Of a stretch of DNA of 64,000 nucleotides, positions 35,772 to 44,104 are shown piece after piece. This DNA is from Acrocarpospora macrocephala (lineage in GTDB: Bacteria > Actinomycetota > Actinomycetes > Streptosporangiales > Streptosporangiaceae): positions 89,256-153,255 of the forward strand of contig NZ_BLAE01000035.1 in assembly GCF_009687865.1 (NCBI RefSeq). Reading direction: 5' to 3'. A model generated the notes under the pieces. It worked only from the letters and a program-made list of their open reading frames with translations. It was not told where the DNA came from and did no database searches. Position 1 is the stretch's first letter. Each line of letters starts with the position of its first letter. The translations under genes were made by a program, and so were the position numbers.

Positions 35772-35876
35772 ACCTGCGCACGGTAGCGGGCCGATGCCGC
35801 CCGCGGAAGAGTACTGGAAGCCGGACGGAAGGCGCCGTGTCTAGCGTGGCCGCACCGACGTCAGGGGAGGGAAACG

Positions 35877-37700
35877 ATGGGGCTGTCTCTCGTCTACGGC
35901 GGCGATCTGCCGGAGTCCGGCCCGCGGACGTTGCCGGAGCTGCTCGCCCGCGCGTCCAGGGTCACCGACGCCGAGATGATCACCTATCTGCGAGCGGACG
36001 GTTCCGAGCTGACCCGCTCTTACCCTGAACTCCTCGCCGAGGCGGAGGCGATTCTCACCGGCCTGCGCGCGCATGGCCTGCGTCCCGGCGATCCGGTGCT
36101 GCTCCAGATCGAGGACAACCACGACTATCTGCCCACGTTCTGGGCTTGCGTGCTGGGCGGCATGCCGGCCGTGCCGATGACGGTTCCTCCTGGATATGAG
36201 CAGCCGAGCGTGGCCACGGCCAGGTTGCGGCGGTCCTGGGAGCTGTGCGGTCGGCCCCTGATCGTGGCGAGCTCGCGGGTCGCGCCCGAGCTGGACCGGC
36301 TCGGCATGGGCCTGACCACCGTTGACGCCCTGCGATCTCACCCGGCTCGGTCGGATTGGTACCCGGCCCAGCCCGACGACCCGTTCGCCATCCTGTTCAC
36401 CTCGGGCAGCACGGGCGTCCCCAAAGGGGTGACGCTCACCCACCGGGGCGTGCTGGCCATGCTCCGGGGTTACCTGCACCTCGTGCCCCTGACCAGCGAG
36501 GACATCAGCTTCAACTGGATGCCGCTGGAGCACGTGGCCGGGCTGCTCGCCTTCCATGTTCGCGACGTCTATCTGGGCGCTCGGCAGATCCACGCCGGCA
36601 CCGAGGCCGTCCTGCGGGATCCGCTCAGCTGGCTCGACCGGCTGGACCACTACCGCGCGACCTGCACCTGGGCACCCAACTTCGCCTTCAACCTGATCAA
36701 TGAACACCTCGCCGGGCACCCGGACCGGTCGTGGGATCTGTCCGCGATCCGGCACATTCTTAACGCGGGCGAGACCATCGTCCCGGCGACTATGCACCGG
36801 TTTCTGACGTCACTTGGTCTGCGCCCCGACGTGATGCACCCCTCCTGGGGGATGTCGGAGACCACCGCCGGAGTGACGTTCTCCGACCGGCTCGGCCAGG
36901 ATCGGTTTGTCGACGTGGGGCCGGTGATCCCGGGCGTCTGGCTGCGTGTCACCGACGCCGCCGGCCAGATCCTGCCCGAAGGGGAGATCGGCCGGATCCA
37001 GGTGAAAGGACCCACGGTCACCCCCGGCTACTACCGCAATCCCGAGCAGGTTTTCACGGCGGACGGCTGGTTCGACACCGGCGACCTCGGCGTCCTGCGC
37101 GACGGGCGGCTCACCATCACGGGGCGCGAGAAGGACATCATCATCGTCAACGGTCTCAACTACTACTGCCAGGAGATCGAGGCCGTCGTCGAGGAGATCG
37201 CCGGAGTCGAGGCCACCTACACGGCCGCCTGCGCGGTCAGGGCCGACGGCGACGACACCGAATCCCTGGCCGTCTTCTACTGCGGCGGTGAGGAGCACGC
37301 GCCGGAGATCCGCTCGCGGGTCCTCAACGCGGTGGGCATCAGCCCGGCCTACGTCATCCCGCTCGCCAAGGAGGCCGTGCCCAAGACCGAGACCGGGAAG
37401 ATCCGGCGCGGCGAACTCAGGGAGCTGTTCGACCAGGGCGCATTCCCGGCCGTACGCCTGGCCGGAGCAGTTGTGGAACCGCGCTCGGAGATCGAACGTA
37501 CGTTGCTGGACGTCTGGCGGCGCGCGCTTGGAGTCGACGAGATCGGCGTGCACGACGACTTCTACGACCTCGGCGGCGACTCGCTGGTCGGCATGCGGGT
37601 GACGGCCCTCGTCCAGAACGCCGGGCTGCCGATGAAGCCCTGGCACCTGGCAGAGCATCCGACCATCGCGGAACTGGCGGCCGAGCTGGAAGGGATGTAA
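35877..37700 (+). CDS. NRPS-like adenylation-carrier protein (AMP ligase-PCP)
   Basis: A 607-residue two-domain enzyme. GGGAGGGAAA precedes ATG 35877. Residues about 20-510 are an AMP-forming ligase: P-loop ILFTSGSTGVPKGVTLTHRG, SWGMSETTAGVTF, GWFDTGDLG, GREKDIIIVNGLNYYCQEIE and PKTETGKIRRGEL (catalytic Lys). The SFNWMPLEHVAG segment resembles fatty-acyl-AMP ligase or starter-unit ligases more than amino-acid A domains. Residues about 530-605 are a carrier protein with DLGGDSLVGM (phosphopantetheine Ser). It loads an acyl or aryl substrate onto its own carrier. First gene of a four-gene coupled operon. Confidence 0.92.
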   Translation: MGLSLVYGGDLPESGPRTLPELLARASRVTDAEMITYLRADGSELTRSYPELLAEAEAILTGLRAHGLRPGDPVLLQIEDNHDYLPTFWACVLGGMPAVPMTVPPGYEQPSVATARLRRSWELCGRPLIVASSRVAPELDRLGMGLTTVDALRSHPARSDWYPAQPDDPFAILFTSGSTGVPKGVTLTHRGVLAMLRGYLHLVPLTSEDISFNWMPLEHVAGLLAFHVRDVYLGARQIHAGTEAVLRDPLSWLDRLDHYRATCTWAPNFAFNLINEHLAGHPDRSWDLSAIRHILNAGETIVPATMHRFLTSLGLRPDVMHPSWGMSETTAGVTFSDRLGQDRFVDVGPVIPGVWLRVTDAAGQILPEGEIGRIQVKGPTVTPGYYRNPEQVFTADGWFDTGDLGVLRDGRLTITGREKDIIIVNGLNYYCQEIEAVVEEIAGVEATYTAACAVRADGDDTESLAVFYCGGEEHAPEIRSRVLNAVGISPAYVIPLAKEAVPKTETGKIRRGELRELFDQGAFPAVRLAGAVVEPRSEIERTLLDVWRRALGVDEIGVHDDFYDLGGDSLVGMRVTALVQNAGLPMKPWHLAEHPTIAELAAELEGM

Positions 37701-37703
37701 GCG

Positions 37704-38981
37704 ATGGAGATGGTGCCGCTGTCCGATGTGCAGATCGTGTTCCTGGATCGCGACTGGTCCGGCTCCGACTATCCGGAGGGAATCGAGACCAAGTTCCCGC
37801 CTGCTGACGAATTCGTCTCCTGGCATGCTTTCGAGGCGCGGGAAGAGCTGAGTCCCGAGCTGCTGACCCTGGCTGTCCGTGGGTTGCTGGCTCACCATGA
37901 CGGGACGCGTACCCGGCTGGCCAAGGCCTACGGCAGGTGGACGCAGCACATCGCGCCGCTCGGCGACGACACGCCCCTGGTGTGGCTGGACGCCGAGCTG
38001 GACGCCGTCATCGCCGAGCAGTTGACCTCGCTCAACCTCGCGCGCGGGCCGATCCTGAGATGCGTCTACTTCAGGCGGCAGAGACTGGTGGTGCTCTTCT
38101 ACAACCACATCGCCCTGGATCGGGTGTCGGCGCAGATCCTGGCCGAGGACTTCGGCGCCCTCCTCGCGGGGCGCGGCCTGGCGGCCAAGACCACGTCGCT
38201 CAAGGCGTGGGGCGAGCGGCTGGAGGAAAGCATCCGGTCCGGAAAATGGGAGCCGCACCTGCGCCGCCTGACCGACCACAAACTCTCCTGGCCTCCAACC
38301 GGTACGGCCCTGCCCATCGATCACAACCCGAGCGAGGAACCCGGCGACGAGGTCACTTCCCGCATGGGCGCCGCGGAGACCACCGCCCTGCTCCGGCGCG
38401 GCGGAAAGGACGCCCGCCCGATCGACCTGCTCCAGACCGCGCTCGCCCGCACGATCGCCCCCTGGGCCGGGGTCGAGGCGGTGGCTATGTGCGTGGTCGT
38501 CCACGGCCGCGACCCGATCTTCGACGACATCGACCTGTCCCGCACGGCGGGTTCCTTCGCCATGGGCCTGCTTGAGGTCATCGATCCCGCCCGCCCGCCA
38601 AGCCGCTCCCCGTACGCCGACCCGCGGTTGCGCTTCGCCCAGGTGCTGCTGAACTTCTCCCGCGCGCTGGAGATGACGTACGAATCCGACGGCGGCGACC
38701 GTTACGTCAACATCTACGATCGCCACAACCCGCGCGTGACGCTCAACTATGTCGGCAGAGTCGAATCCCCAGGCCAGGACGACCTGCTCCGCCCGGTCGA
38801 ACTGCCCGACTGGGGCGACACCCGCATCAGGGGCATCTCCACCACGCTGGACTGCGTCGTCACGATCGAGCACGGGCGGCTCCACGCCACCTTCAAGTTC
38901 AGCCCGCGCTACTTCAGGCGGTCCACCGTCGAAGGGCTCGCGACGACCTACATCCGCGAGCTCACCACGTTGATCGGGTGA
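37704..38981 (+). CDS. Stand-alone condensation-domain protein
   Basis: A 425-residue protein of the NRPS condensation/epimerisation superfamily. The HHxxxDG active site reads N-H-I-A-L-D-R (about residues 133-139): the catalytic second His and the Asp are kept, while the first His and Gly are changed. C-terminal LNYVGRVESPG and the TLDCVVTIEHGRLHATFKFSPRYF region match the second half of the fold. It starts three bases after the carrier gene and may join the carrier-bound acyl group to a free amine or alcohol. Catalysis is plausible but not certain given the altered motif. Confidence 0.82.
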   Translation: MEMVPLSDVQIVFLDRDWSGSDYPEGIETKFPPADEFVSWHAFEAREELSPELLTLAVRGLLAHHDGTRTRLAKAYGRWTQHIAPLGDDTPLVWLDAELDAVIAEQLTSLNLARGPILRCVYFRRQRLVVLFYNHIALDRVSAQILAEDFGALLAGRGLAAKTTSLKAWGERLEESIRSGKWEPHLRRLTDHKLSWPPTGTALPIDHNPSEEPGDEVTSRMGAAETTALLRRGGKDARPIDLLQTALARTIAPWAGVEAVAMCVVVHGRDPIFDDIDLSRTAGSFAMGLLEVIDPARPPSRSPYADPRLRFAQVLLNFSRALEMTYESDGGDRYVNIYDRHNPRVTLNYVGRVESPGQDDLLRPVELPDWGDTRIRGISTTLDCVVTIEHGRLHATFKFSPRYFRRSTVEGLATTYIRELTTLIG

Positions 38982-40072
38982 ATCGGGTGCGTATCGCCAT
39001 CGTCGGGTGCGGCTACGTCGCCGACTTCTACCTCGCGACGCTGCCCAACCATCCGTTCCTGCAGCTGACCGGCGCTTACGACCGCGACCTGCGGCGGCAG
39101 CGCGAATTCACCGGCTATCACCAGGTCGACGGCTACGGCTCGCTGCCGGATCTGCTGGCCGACCCCGCCGTGGAGCTGGTGGTCAACCTGACCAACCCCT
39201 CCTCGCACGCCGAGGTGACCCGGCTCGCGCTGCTGGCCGGCAAGCACGTGTACGTCGAGAAACCCCTGGCCATGACCCTTCCCGAGGCGCGTGCCCTGGT
39301 GGATCTCGCCGCCGGGCGCGGCCTGCTGCTGGGTTCCGCGCCGTGCAACCTGCTCGGGGAGACCGCCCAGACGCTCTGGCGTGCCCTGCGGGAGGGCGTG
39401 ATCGGCACGCCGCGGCTGGCCTACGCCGAACTCGACGCCGGTCCGATTCCGCGGCTGCCGTTCGAGACGTGGGTGAGCGCGTCGGGGGCGCCCTGGCCGT
39501 ACCTCGACGAGTTCAGGACCGGATGTGTGATCGAGCACGCCGGGTACTACCTGACCTGGCTCACCGCCTTCTTCGGCCCGGCCGTCGAGGTCACTGCGTA
39601 CGCGGCGGCCGTGGTTCCCAACCCCTACCTGGAGGGGGCCGCGCCCGACTTCGCCACCGCGTGCCTCAGGTTCGGCGGCGGTGTGGTCGCCCGGGTCACC
39701 AGCGGCATCATCGCGCCGGGCGACCACTCCCTGCGCATCGTGGGCGACGAGGGCGTGCTCACCGTGACCGACTGCGGCGACTACGAGTCGCCGGTCACCC
39801 TCACCCGGGCGGCTGGTGAGGCCCCCGTGCCGCTGGTCCGCAGCCGTGGGCCTTTGCACGGGTACGACGACGTCCACCGGATGGACTTCGCGTGCGGGGT
39901 GGCCGACCTCGCCCGCGCCGCCACCGGCGAGACGCCCTCGCACCTGCCGGTCGAGCACGCCCTGCACGTGCTGGAACTGACCCTCACGATGGCGGAGGCG
40001 ACCGGCGGGACCGTGATGCGGCCGAGCACCACGTTCGCGCCGTTCCCGCCGATGCCCTGGGCCGGGGAATGA
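38978..40072 (+). CDS. Gfo/Idh/MocA-family oxidoreductase
   Basis: A 364-residue NAD(P)-dependent oxidoreductase. GTG 38978 overlaps the previous stop (GTGA). N-terminal VRIAIVGCGYVADFY is the Rossmann motif; HVYVEKPLAMTLPEA carries the catalytic EKP Lys; CVIEHAGYYLTWLTAFFG is in the position of the substrate-binding His helix. Family members oxidise or reduce sugars, inositols or imines. In this context it probably prepares or tailors a building block for the adenylation/condensation pair. Confidence 0.9.
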   Translation: MNRVRIAIVGCGYVADFYLATLPNHPFLQLTGAYDRDLRRQREFTGYHQVDGYGSLPDLLADPAVELVVNLTNPSSHAEVTRLALLAGKHVYVEKPLAMTLPEARALVDLAAGRGLLLGSAPCNLLGETAQTLWRALREGVIGTPRLAYAELDAGPIPRLPFETWVSASGAPWPYLDEFRTGCVIEHAGYYLTWLTAFFGPAVEVTAYAAAVVPNPYLEGAAPDFATACLRFGGGVVARVTSGIIAPGDHSLRIVGDEGVLTVTDCGDYESPVTLTRAAGEAPVPLVRSRGPLHGYDDVHRMDFACGVADLARAATGETPSHLPVEHALHVLELTLTMAEATGGTVMRPSTTFAPFPPMPWAGE

Positions 40073-40872
40073 TCACGCCGCTGCTCATCCTCGCCGCCGG
40101 TCAACGCTGCGGCAGCACGCTCCTGCAACGGTTGCTGACCTCCCACCCCGGCGTGCTCATCTGGGGCGAGCAGGGCGGCCACCTCGCCCGGATCCTGGAC
40201 GCCGTCGACGGCCTGCTGTCCTGGTCAGAGGATTTCGGCGAGCACGCCCGCGCGGAATACTCGCACCACGCCCACCACGCCTGGATGGCCAACCTCACCC
40301 CTGACCGCGACCAGATCCTGGACGCGCTCCGCCACTTCGTTCACGCCCTGTACGGCGAGCCCGCCGCTCGCCGCGGTCGTCCCCTCTGGGGCCTGAAGGA
40401 GGTACGCCACAGCCTGGCCGACGCCCGCCGCCTGAACGTGCTCTTCCCCGGCATGGCCGTCATCCTGCTCATTCGCGACCCAAGGGATGTGCTGCGCAGC
40501 TTGGACGAGTGGGAGCGCCGGTCGGCTGGGCTCTGGACCCGCGAGCACACCGAACAGGCACTCGCCAACTGGCAGCGCGTAGCCGAGGACTTCCTGGCCC
40601 CACCGGACACCGGGCTGCCGGTGCTGCGCTTGCGGTACGAGGATCTCGTCGCCGACCCCAGCGGCACCTGCGAGATCATCGCGACCCACACGGGCCTGGA
40701 CGCGGGCGCCTTCGACCCGACGGTGTTCACCAAGCGGGTGCACATCGGCGAAGGGCTGGCCCACCTTCCGCGCGACCTGCGCGAATGGGACAACCTGCCC
40801 GTCTCCCTGCGCCGCCTGCTCGACCCGCCCGCGATCCGGTCGATCACTCGCGCCTGCGGCTACCGGACCTGA
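40069..40872 (+). CDS. PAPS-dependent sulfotransferase-family protein
   Basis: A 267-residue protein. ATG 40069 overlaps the preceding stop (ATGA). The 5'-phosphosulfate loop AGQRCGSTLLQRLL (about residues 10-23) and 3'-phosphate site LLIRDPRDVLRSL (about residues 135-147) are intact. It should transfer sulfate from PAPS to a hydroxyl or amine. As last gene of the coupled operon it may sulfate the product. Its 3' end overlaps the convergent FAD-monooxygenase stop by 13 bases. Confidence 0.88.
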   Translation: MITPLLILAAGQRCGSTLLQRLLTSHPGVLIWGEQGGHLARILDAVDGLLSWSEDFGEHARAEYSHHAHHAWMANLTPDRDQILDALRHFVHALYGEPAARRGRPLWGLKEVRHSLADARRLNVLFPGMAVILLIRDPRDVLRSLDEWERRSAGLWTREHTEQALANWQRVAEDFLAPPDTGLPVLRLRYEDLVADPSGTCEIIATHTGLDAGAFDPTVFTKRVHIGEGLAHLPRDLREWDNLPVSLRRLLDPPAIRSITRACGYRT

Positions 40873-42032
40873 TCCGCCACGTCGCGCGGCCTGCTGAACA
40901 TGCGCTTCAGCTGGGTTGCGGCGGCTACGGCGGGCCACAGGCGGGTGGCCGTGTTCCGTGCCAGGATGCCCAGCCGGGTCGCGGGGACGATGACCGCCGA
41001 AGCCTGTTCGATGGCGCGCTGTTTGGGGTCCACCAGGAGTCGGTGGGAGCTCTCGTACCGGCGGAAGGCCGCCTGGGGGTCGTCCGGGCTGGCGGCGAGT
41101 TCCTCGGCGAGGGTGAACGCGCCGATCATGGCCAGGGTGGAGCCGTCTCCGAACAGTGAGACGCAGGACGCGGCGTCGCCGAGGAGTGCGACGCGGCCGG
41201 TCGACCAGCGCGGCAGGCGTACCTGGCTCACCGAGTCGAAGTAGAGGTCGTCGGTGGTGCGTACGTGCGCGAGTAGTTCGGGGGCGCGCCAGGAGACGTC
41301 CGCGAACGCGCTGGTCAGCAGGCGTTTGTGCTGGGCGGTGTCGCGGTGGTCGAAGCCTGGTTCGGCTGGGCTGCGGTAGAGGAAGAACGCCAGGTCGCCG
41401 CTGGGGGCGGGGTGGACGGCGACCGCTTTGCCGGGGGTGTTGTGCATGAGGACGTCCCGGCCGGGTTTGGGCTGGCCGCCGAGGGGGGTCGTGGCGACGT
41501 AGAGGCCCATGTGGCGGACGAGCCCGCCTTCTGGTCCGAATGCCAGGCGGCGCGTCATCGAGTGCAGGCCGTCGGCGCCGATCACCAGGTCGAAGCGGCG
41601 GGGGGCGGCGTTGACGAAGGTGACCTCGACGCCGTGCTCGTCCTGGTCGAGGGTGGCGATGGAGTCGTCGAAGAGGTATTCGGCGTGGCCGCGGCTCGTG
41701 TCGTACAGGATCGAGGCGAGGTCGCCGCGCGGCAACTCGACCTCGCCCGGCTGTTGCATGGCGCGCATGTCCATCCGGCCGACCCGCTTGCCTGTCGCGT
41801 TGACGAAGGTGAGTCCCGTCGCGCCGGTGGCAGCCTCGTGCAGGCGGGGGAGGGCGCCCATACGTTCGGCGACGTGTACGGCGCGTCCTCTGACGTCGAC
41901 CGGGTTGCCGCTGGAGCGCGGGGTTTCGGCGTGTTCGACCACGGTGACGGCGAAGCCGTGCCGGGCCAGCCAGTAGGCCAGGGTCGGGCCGCCGATGCCG
42001 GCTCCCGAGATCAGAACGGTGCGGTTGCTCAT
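40860..42032 (-). CDS. FAD-dependent monooxygenase (PHBH type)
   Basis: A 390-residue flavoprotein hydroxylase. ATG 42032 has GAGGA upstream. VLISGAGIGGPTLAYWLARHGF (in parts) is the FAD dinucleotide fold, DLVIGADGLHSMTRR the DG motif, and RVALLGDAASCVSLFGDGSTLAMIGAFTLAEEL the GD motif. It resembles aromatic or tetracycline-type hydroxylases. The GDGSTLAM variant replaces the usual GxGxxxA. It diverges from a TetR gene with a long inverted repeat between, so it is likely substrate-inducible detoxification. Confidence 0.9.
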   Translation of the reverse strand: MSNRTVLISGAGIGGPTLAYWLARHGFAVTVVEHAETPRSSGNPVDVRGRAVHVAERMGALPRLHEAATGATGLTFVNATGKRVGRMDMRAMQQPGEVELPRGDLASILYDTSRGHAEYLFDDSIATLDQDEHGVEVTFVNAAPRRFDLVIGADGLHSMTRRLAFGPEGGLVRHMGLYVATTPLGGQPKPGRDVLMHNTPGKAVAVHPAPSGDLAFFLYRSPAEPGFDHRDTAQHKRLLTSAFADVSWRAPELLAHVRTTDDLYFDSVSQVRLPRWSTGRVALLGDAASCVSLFGDGSTLAMIGAFTLAEELAASPDDPQAAFRRYESSHRLLVDPKQRAIEQASAVIVPATRLGILARNTATRLWPAVAAATQLKRMFSRPRDVADQVR

Positions 42033-42048
42033 GATGTCCTCACTAACC

Positions 42049-42102
42049 GGATGATTTTCCTCCACTTTTCTTCACTGTATCCTAAGCGGAGGAAAATCGT
42101 CC
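42049..42102. promoter_or_regulatory. Long inverted repeat, probable TetR operator pair
   Basis: GGATGATTTTCCTCC (42049-42063) and GGAGGAAAATCGTCC (42088-42102) are complementary at 14 of 15 positions, separated by 24 bases. They lie in the 83-base divergent region between the FAD monooxygenase and the TetR gene, AT-rich in an otherwise GC-rich context. Binding here could repress both genes at once. Confidence 0.75.
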
Positions 42103-42115
42103 AATTTGAGGTGTT

Positions 42116-42763
42116 GTGGAGATCGAGAAAGGGCTGCGTGCCGACGCACGCCGGAACCGGGACCTGATCGTCGCGGCCGCCCAGAAGTTGTTCATGGAGG
42201 AGGGCATCGACGTGCCGCTGGAGGAGGTGGCGCGGGAGGCGGGTGTCGGCATCGGCACGCTGTATCGCCGGTTCCCCGATCGGGACGCGTTGCTTCGCGC
42301 CGTTGGCGAGGAGGCCCTGCGGCGGCTGGTGGACCTGGTGGAGACCGCCTTGCGGGAAGAGCCCGACGGCTGGCACGCGTTGTGCCGCTTCCTGCGTGCC
42401 TCCATCGAACTGCGGCTGGGGGTGCTGCCGGCGAAGCTGGAGCCGCACTTGCACCAGCGGCTGCGAATCGGCCAGGAACTGCACGAGATGCGGCAGCGGG
42501 TGATCGCAGGCGTCCTGCGGATGACTGAGGAGGCGCAGGCGAGCGGCGCGTTGCGTGCCGACATCGGTCCCGGCGATGTGGCTGTGTTGATGACCCTGCA
42601 CATCTACACACCGCCGAGCATGCCCGACGAGCAGGCCATGGCCCGGGTGGTGGAGATCATGCTGAGCGGCCTGCGCGCTGGTGGGGGATCTCCGCTTCCC
42701 GGGACTCCGTACAGCGAGGGTGACCTGCGCAGATACACGGCCGTGGAGCATCCTCCCGCCTGA
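42116..42763 (+). CDS. TetR-family regulator
   Basis: A 215-residue repressor, GTG 42116. Residues 8-60 are the TetR helix-turn-helix (RRNRDLIVAAAQKLFMEEGI; VAREAGVGIGTLYRRFPDRD). The C-terminal ligand domain has the pattern of SbtR-like regulators (GWHALCRFLRASIELRLGVL; SMPDEQAMARVVEIMLSGLRA). It probably represses itself and the divergent FAD monooxygenase through the inverted repeat. The RiPP operon begins 160 bases downstream on the same strand, so control of that operon cannot be excluded. Confidence 0.92.
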   Translation: MEIEKGLRADARRNRDLIVAAAQKLFMEEGIDVPLEEVAREAGVGIGTLYRRFPDRDALLRAVGEEALRRLVDLVETALREEPDGWHALCRFLRASIELRLGVLPAKLEPHLHQRLRIGQELHEMRQRVIAGVLRMTEEAQASGALRADIGPGDVAVLMTLHIYTPPSMPDEQAMARVVEIMLSGLRAGGGSPLPGTPYSEGDLRRYTAVEHPPA

Positions 42764-42923
42764 CCGTCTGACCGCGCTTTCGAACTACCGCCTGGGCTGT
42801 GTTGCCGAGGCGGCCTCTCCCATGCCCGGATTTTTCCGGAAATTGTCACTTGCGCCCGGGGGATGGGCATGTCTAAGGTTCGCTTGGAAACGACAACCGT
42901 TTTCATTGTCGAAGGGAGAGTTC

Positions 42924-43274
42924 ATGCACATCCTTGAGGTCCAGGACCTGGCCCCGGAGGCGGCGCTGCCCGCGCTGCAGGGGCCGGGCACCAACGCGCT
43001 CGTGCACACCCCGTTCGGGTTCGAGGAGCTGGGTGCTGAGGCGGCGCTTCCGGCGCTGCAGGGTCCCGGCACCAACGCGCTCGTGCACACGCCCTTCGCG
43101 TTTGAGGAGCTGGGCGCTGAGCCGGCGCTTCCGGCGCTGCAGGGGCCGGGCACTAATGCGCTGGTGCACACGCCGTTCGGGTTCGAGGAGCTGGGTGCCG
43201 AGGCGCCGCTTCCGGCGCTGCAGGGGCCGGGCACCAATGCGCTGGTGCACTCCCCGTTCGCCTGGAACGCCTAG
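42924..43274 (+). CDS. Multi-core RiPP precursor with four 27-residue repeats
   Basis: A 116-residue peptide. ATG 42924 is preceded by AAGGGAGAG. After a 14-residue N-terminus (MHILEVQDLAPEAA) come three complete 27-residue units and a truncated fourth. Each unit reads LPALQ, then a near-invariant core GPGTNALVH[T/S]PF[G/A][F/W], then FEELGAE-like spacer. The final unit ends AWNA. There is no Cys; the conserved hydroxyl residues are Thr at core position 4 and Thr/Ser at position 10. Followed by a ThiF-like protein and two YcaOs, it is almost certainly a RiPP substrate yielding several copies of one product. I do not recognise this core from a described family. Confidence 0.88.
   Translation: MHILEVQDLAPEAALPALQGPGTNALVHTPFGFEELGAEAALPALQGPGTNALVHTPFAFEELGAEPALPALQGPGTNALVHTPFGFEELGAEAPLPALQGPGTNALVHSPFAWNA
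42966..43271 (+). repeat. 81-bp in-frame tandem repeats of the precursor
   Basis: Units: 42966-43046, 43047-43127, 43128-43208 and a shortened fourth, 43209-43271. Differences are mostly single-codon (FGF/FAF, EAA/EPA/EAP, T/S), and the DNA is nearly identical between units, so expansion looks recent or is being homogenised. Confidence 0.92.
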
Positions 43275-43282
43275 TTCCGGCA

Positions 43283-43311
43283 GGGCGGTCCGCTTCCCCG
43301 GCGGGCCGCCC
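43283..43311 (+). terminator. Attenuator-like hairpin after the precursor gene
   Basis: GGGCGGTCCGC (43283-43293) and GCGGGCCGCCC (43301-43311) pair with one mismatch around a seven-base loop, in the 74-base gap between precursor and ThiF-like gene. A leaky terminator here would make much more precursor than enzyme, as in many RiPP operons (inference). An inverted repeat CGACAA/TTGTCG (42891-42896/42906-42911) also sits just before the precursor ribosome site. Confidence 0.6.
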
Positions 43312-43348
43312 GTCCCTCCTCAACCCTGCAACCTGGAGAAGAAAGTCG

Positions 43349-44104
43349 ATGGAGTCGATCGCCCCCGGTCATCATCTGTACCTCGGTCCCGATGGGGCCT
43401 GGCGCTCGTGTGACGAGCATGAGCGGTTCGCGCGGCTTTCTGGTCCGGCCGCGTTGCTGGAGCGCATGCGCGACCAGGCCTATCAGGGTGGGAATGATCA
43501 GGAGTTGGAGCCGCTGGCGGCCGTCCTGCGGGAGCGGGGTGTGCTCGCCATGGCCGCGGAGGTCGCGGAGCGCGAGCTGCGGGTCTGCGTGAGCGGGGAG
43601 GGGCCGGTGGCCCTGCATGTCGCGCGGTTGTTGGAGGGGGTCGCGACCGTGGTCGTTGACGGTGACCCGGATGCGGCCGATGTGCTGGTTGCCTGCGCGG
43701 GCTGGTTGCCGGACGAGCGCTGGCAGGAGATCGACGCGGGTGGGAGGGTCTGGCATCGCTGCCATGTCGAGGGGACTCGGCTGGTGCTCGGGCCGATGAC
43801 GGTGCCGGGGCGGACGGCGAGTTACCGGGATCTGCGGGGCCGCAGGCTCGCGGCGGCGGCGTTGCCGGACGAGCTCGCGGGGTTGTGGGCCTACCTGGAC
43901 GCGGGTGCGGTGGGCGCGGTGTCGCTGCCGCCGGTTCCGTGGCCGAACACAGGGGCGGTCGCGTTCGCGGCGGGACTGCTTGTCAACGATGTGCTGACCT
44001 GGCGTGTCACCGGTCTTCCCGCGAGTGGCTCCTACCAGCTCGTCGTGGATCCGGCTTCCGGCGGCCTCGATCGGCATCCTGTGCTGCCGCTGCCGGTCGC
44101 ATGA
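43349..44104 (+). CDS. ThiF-like/leader-peptide-binding partner of YcaO (F-protein type)
   Basis: A 251-residue protein. ATG 43349 has GGAGAAG upstream. N-terminal about 80 residues (HHLYLGPDGAWRSCDEHERF, LLERMRDQA) look like a RiPP recognition element; residues about 85-200 resemble a degenerate E1/ThiF Rossmann fold (RVCVSGEGPVALHVARLLEG). This matches ocin-ThiF-like partner proteins that bind the leader and deliver it to YcaO cyclodehydratases. It is shorter than typical F proteins. Translationally coupled to the hydrolase (ATGA at 44101). Confidence 0.75.
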   Translation: MESIAPGHHLYLGPDGAWRSCDEHERFARLSGPAALLERMRDQAYQGGNDQELEPLAAVLRERGVLAMAAEVAERELRVCVSGEGPVALHVARLLEGVATVVVDGDPDAADVLVACAGWLPDERWQEIDAGGRVWHRCHVEGTRLVLGPMTVPGRTASYRDLRGRRLAAAALPDELAGLWAYLDAGAVGAVSLPPVPWPNTGAVAFAAGLLVNDVLTWRVTGLPASGSYQLVVDPASGGLDRHPVLPLPVA

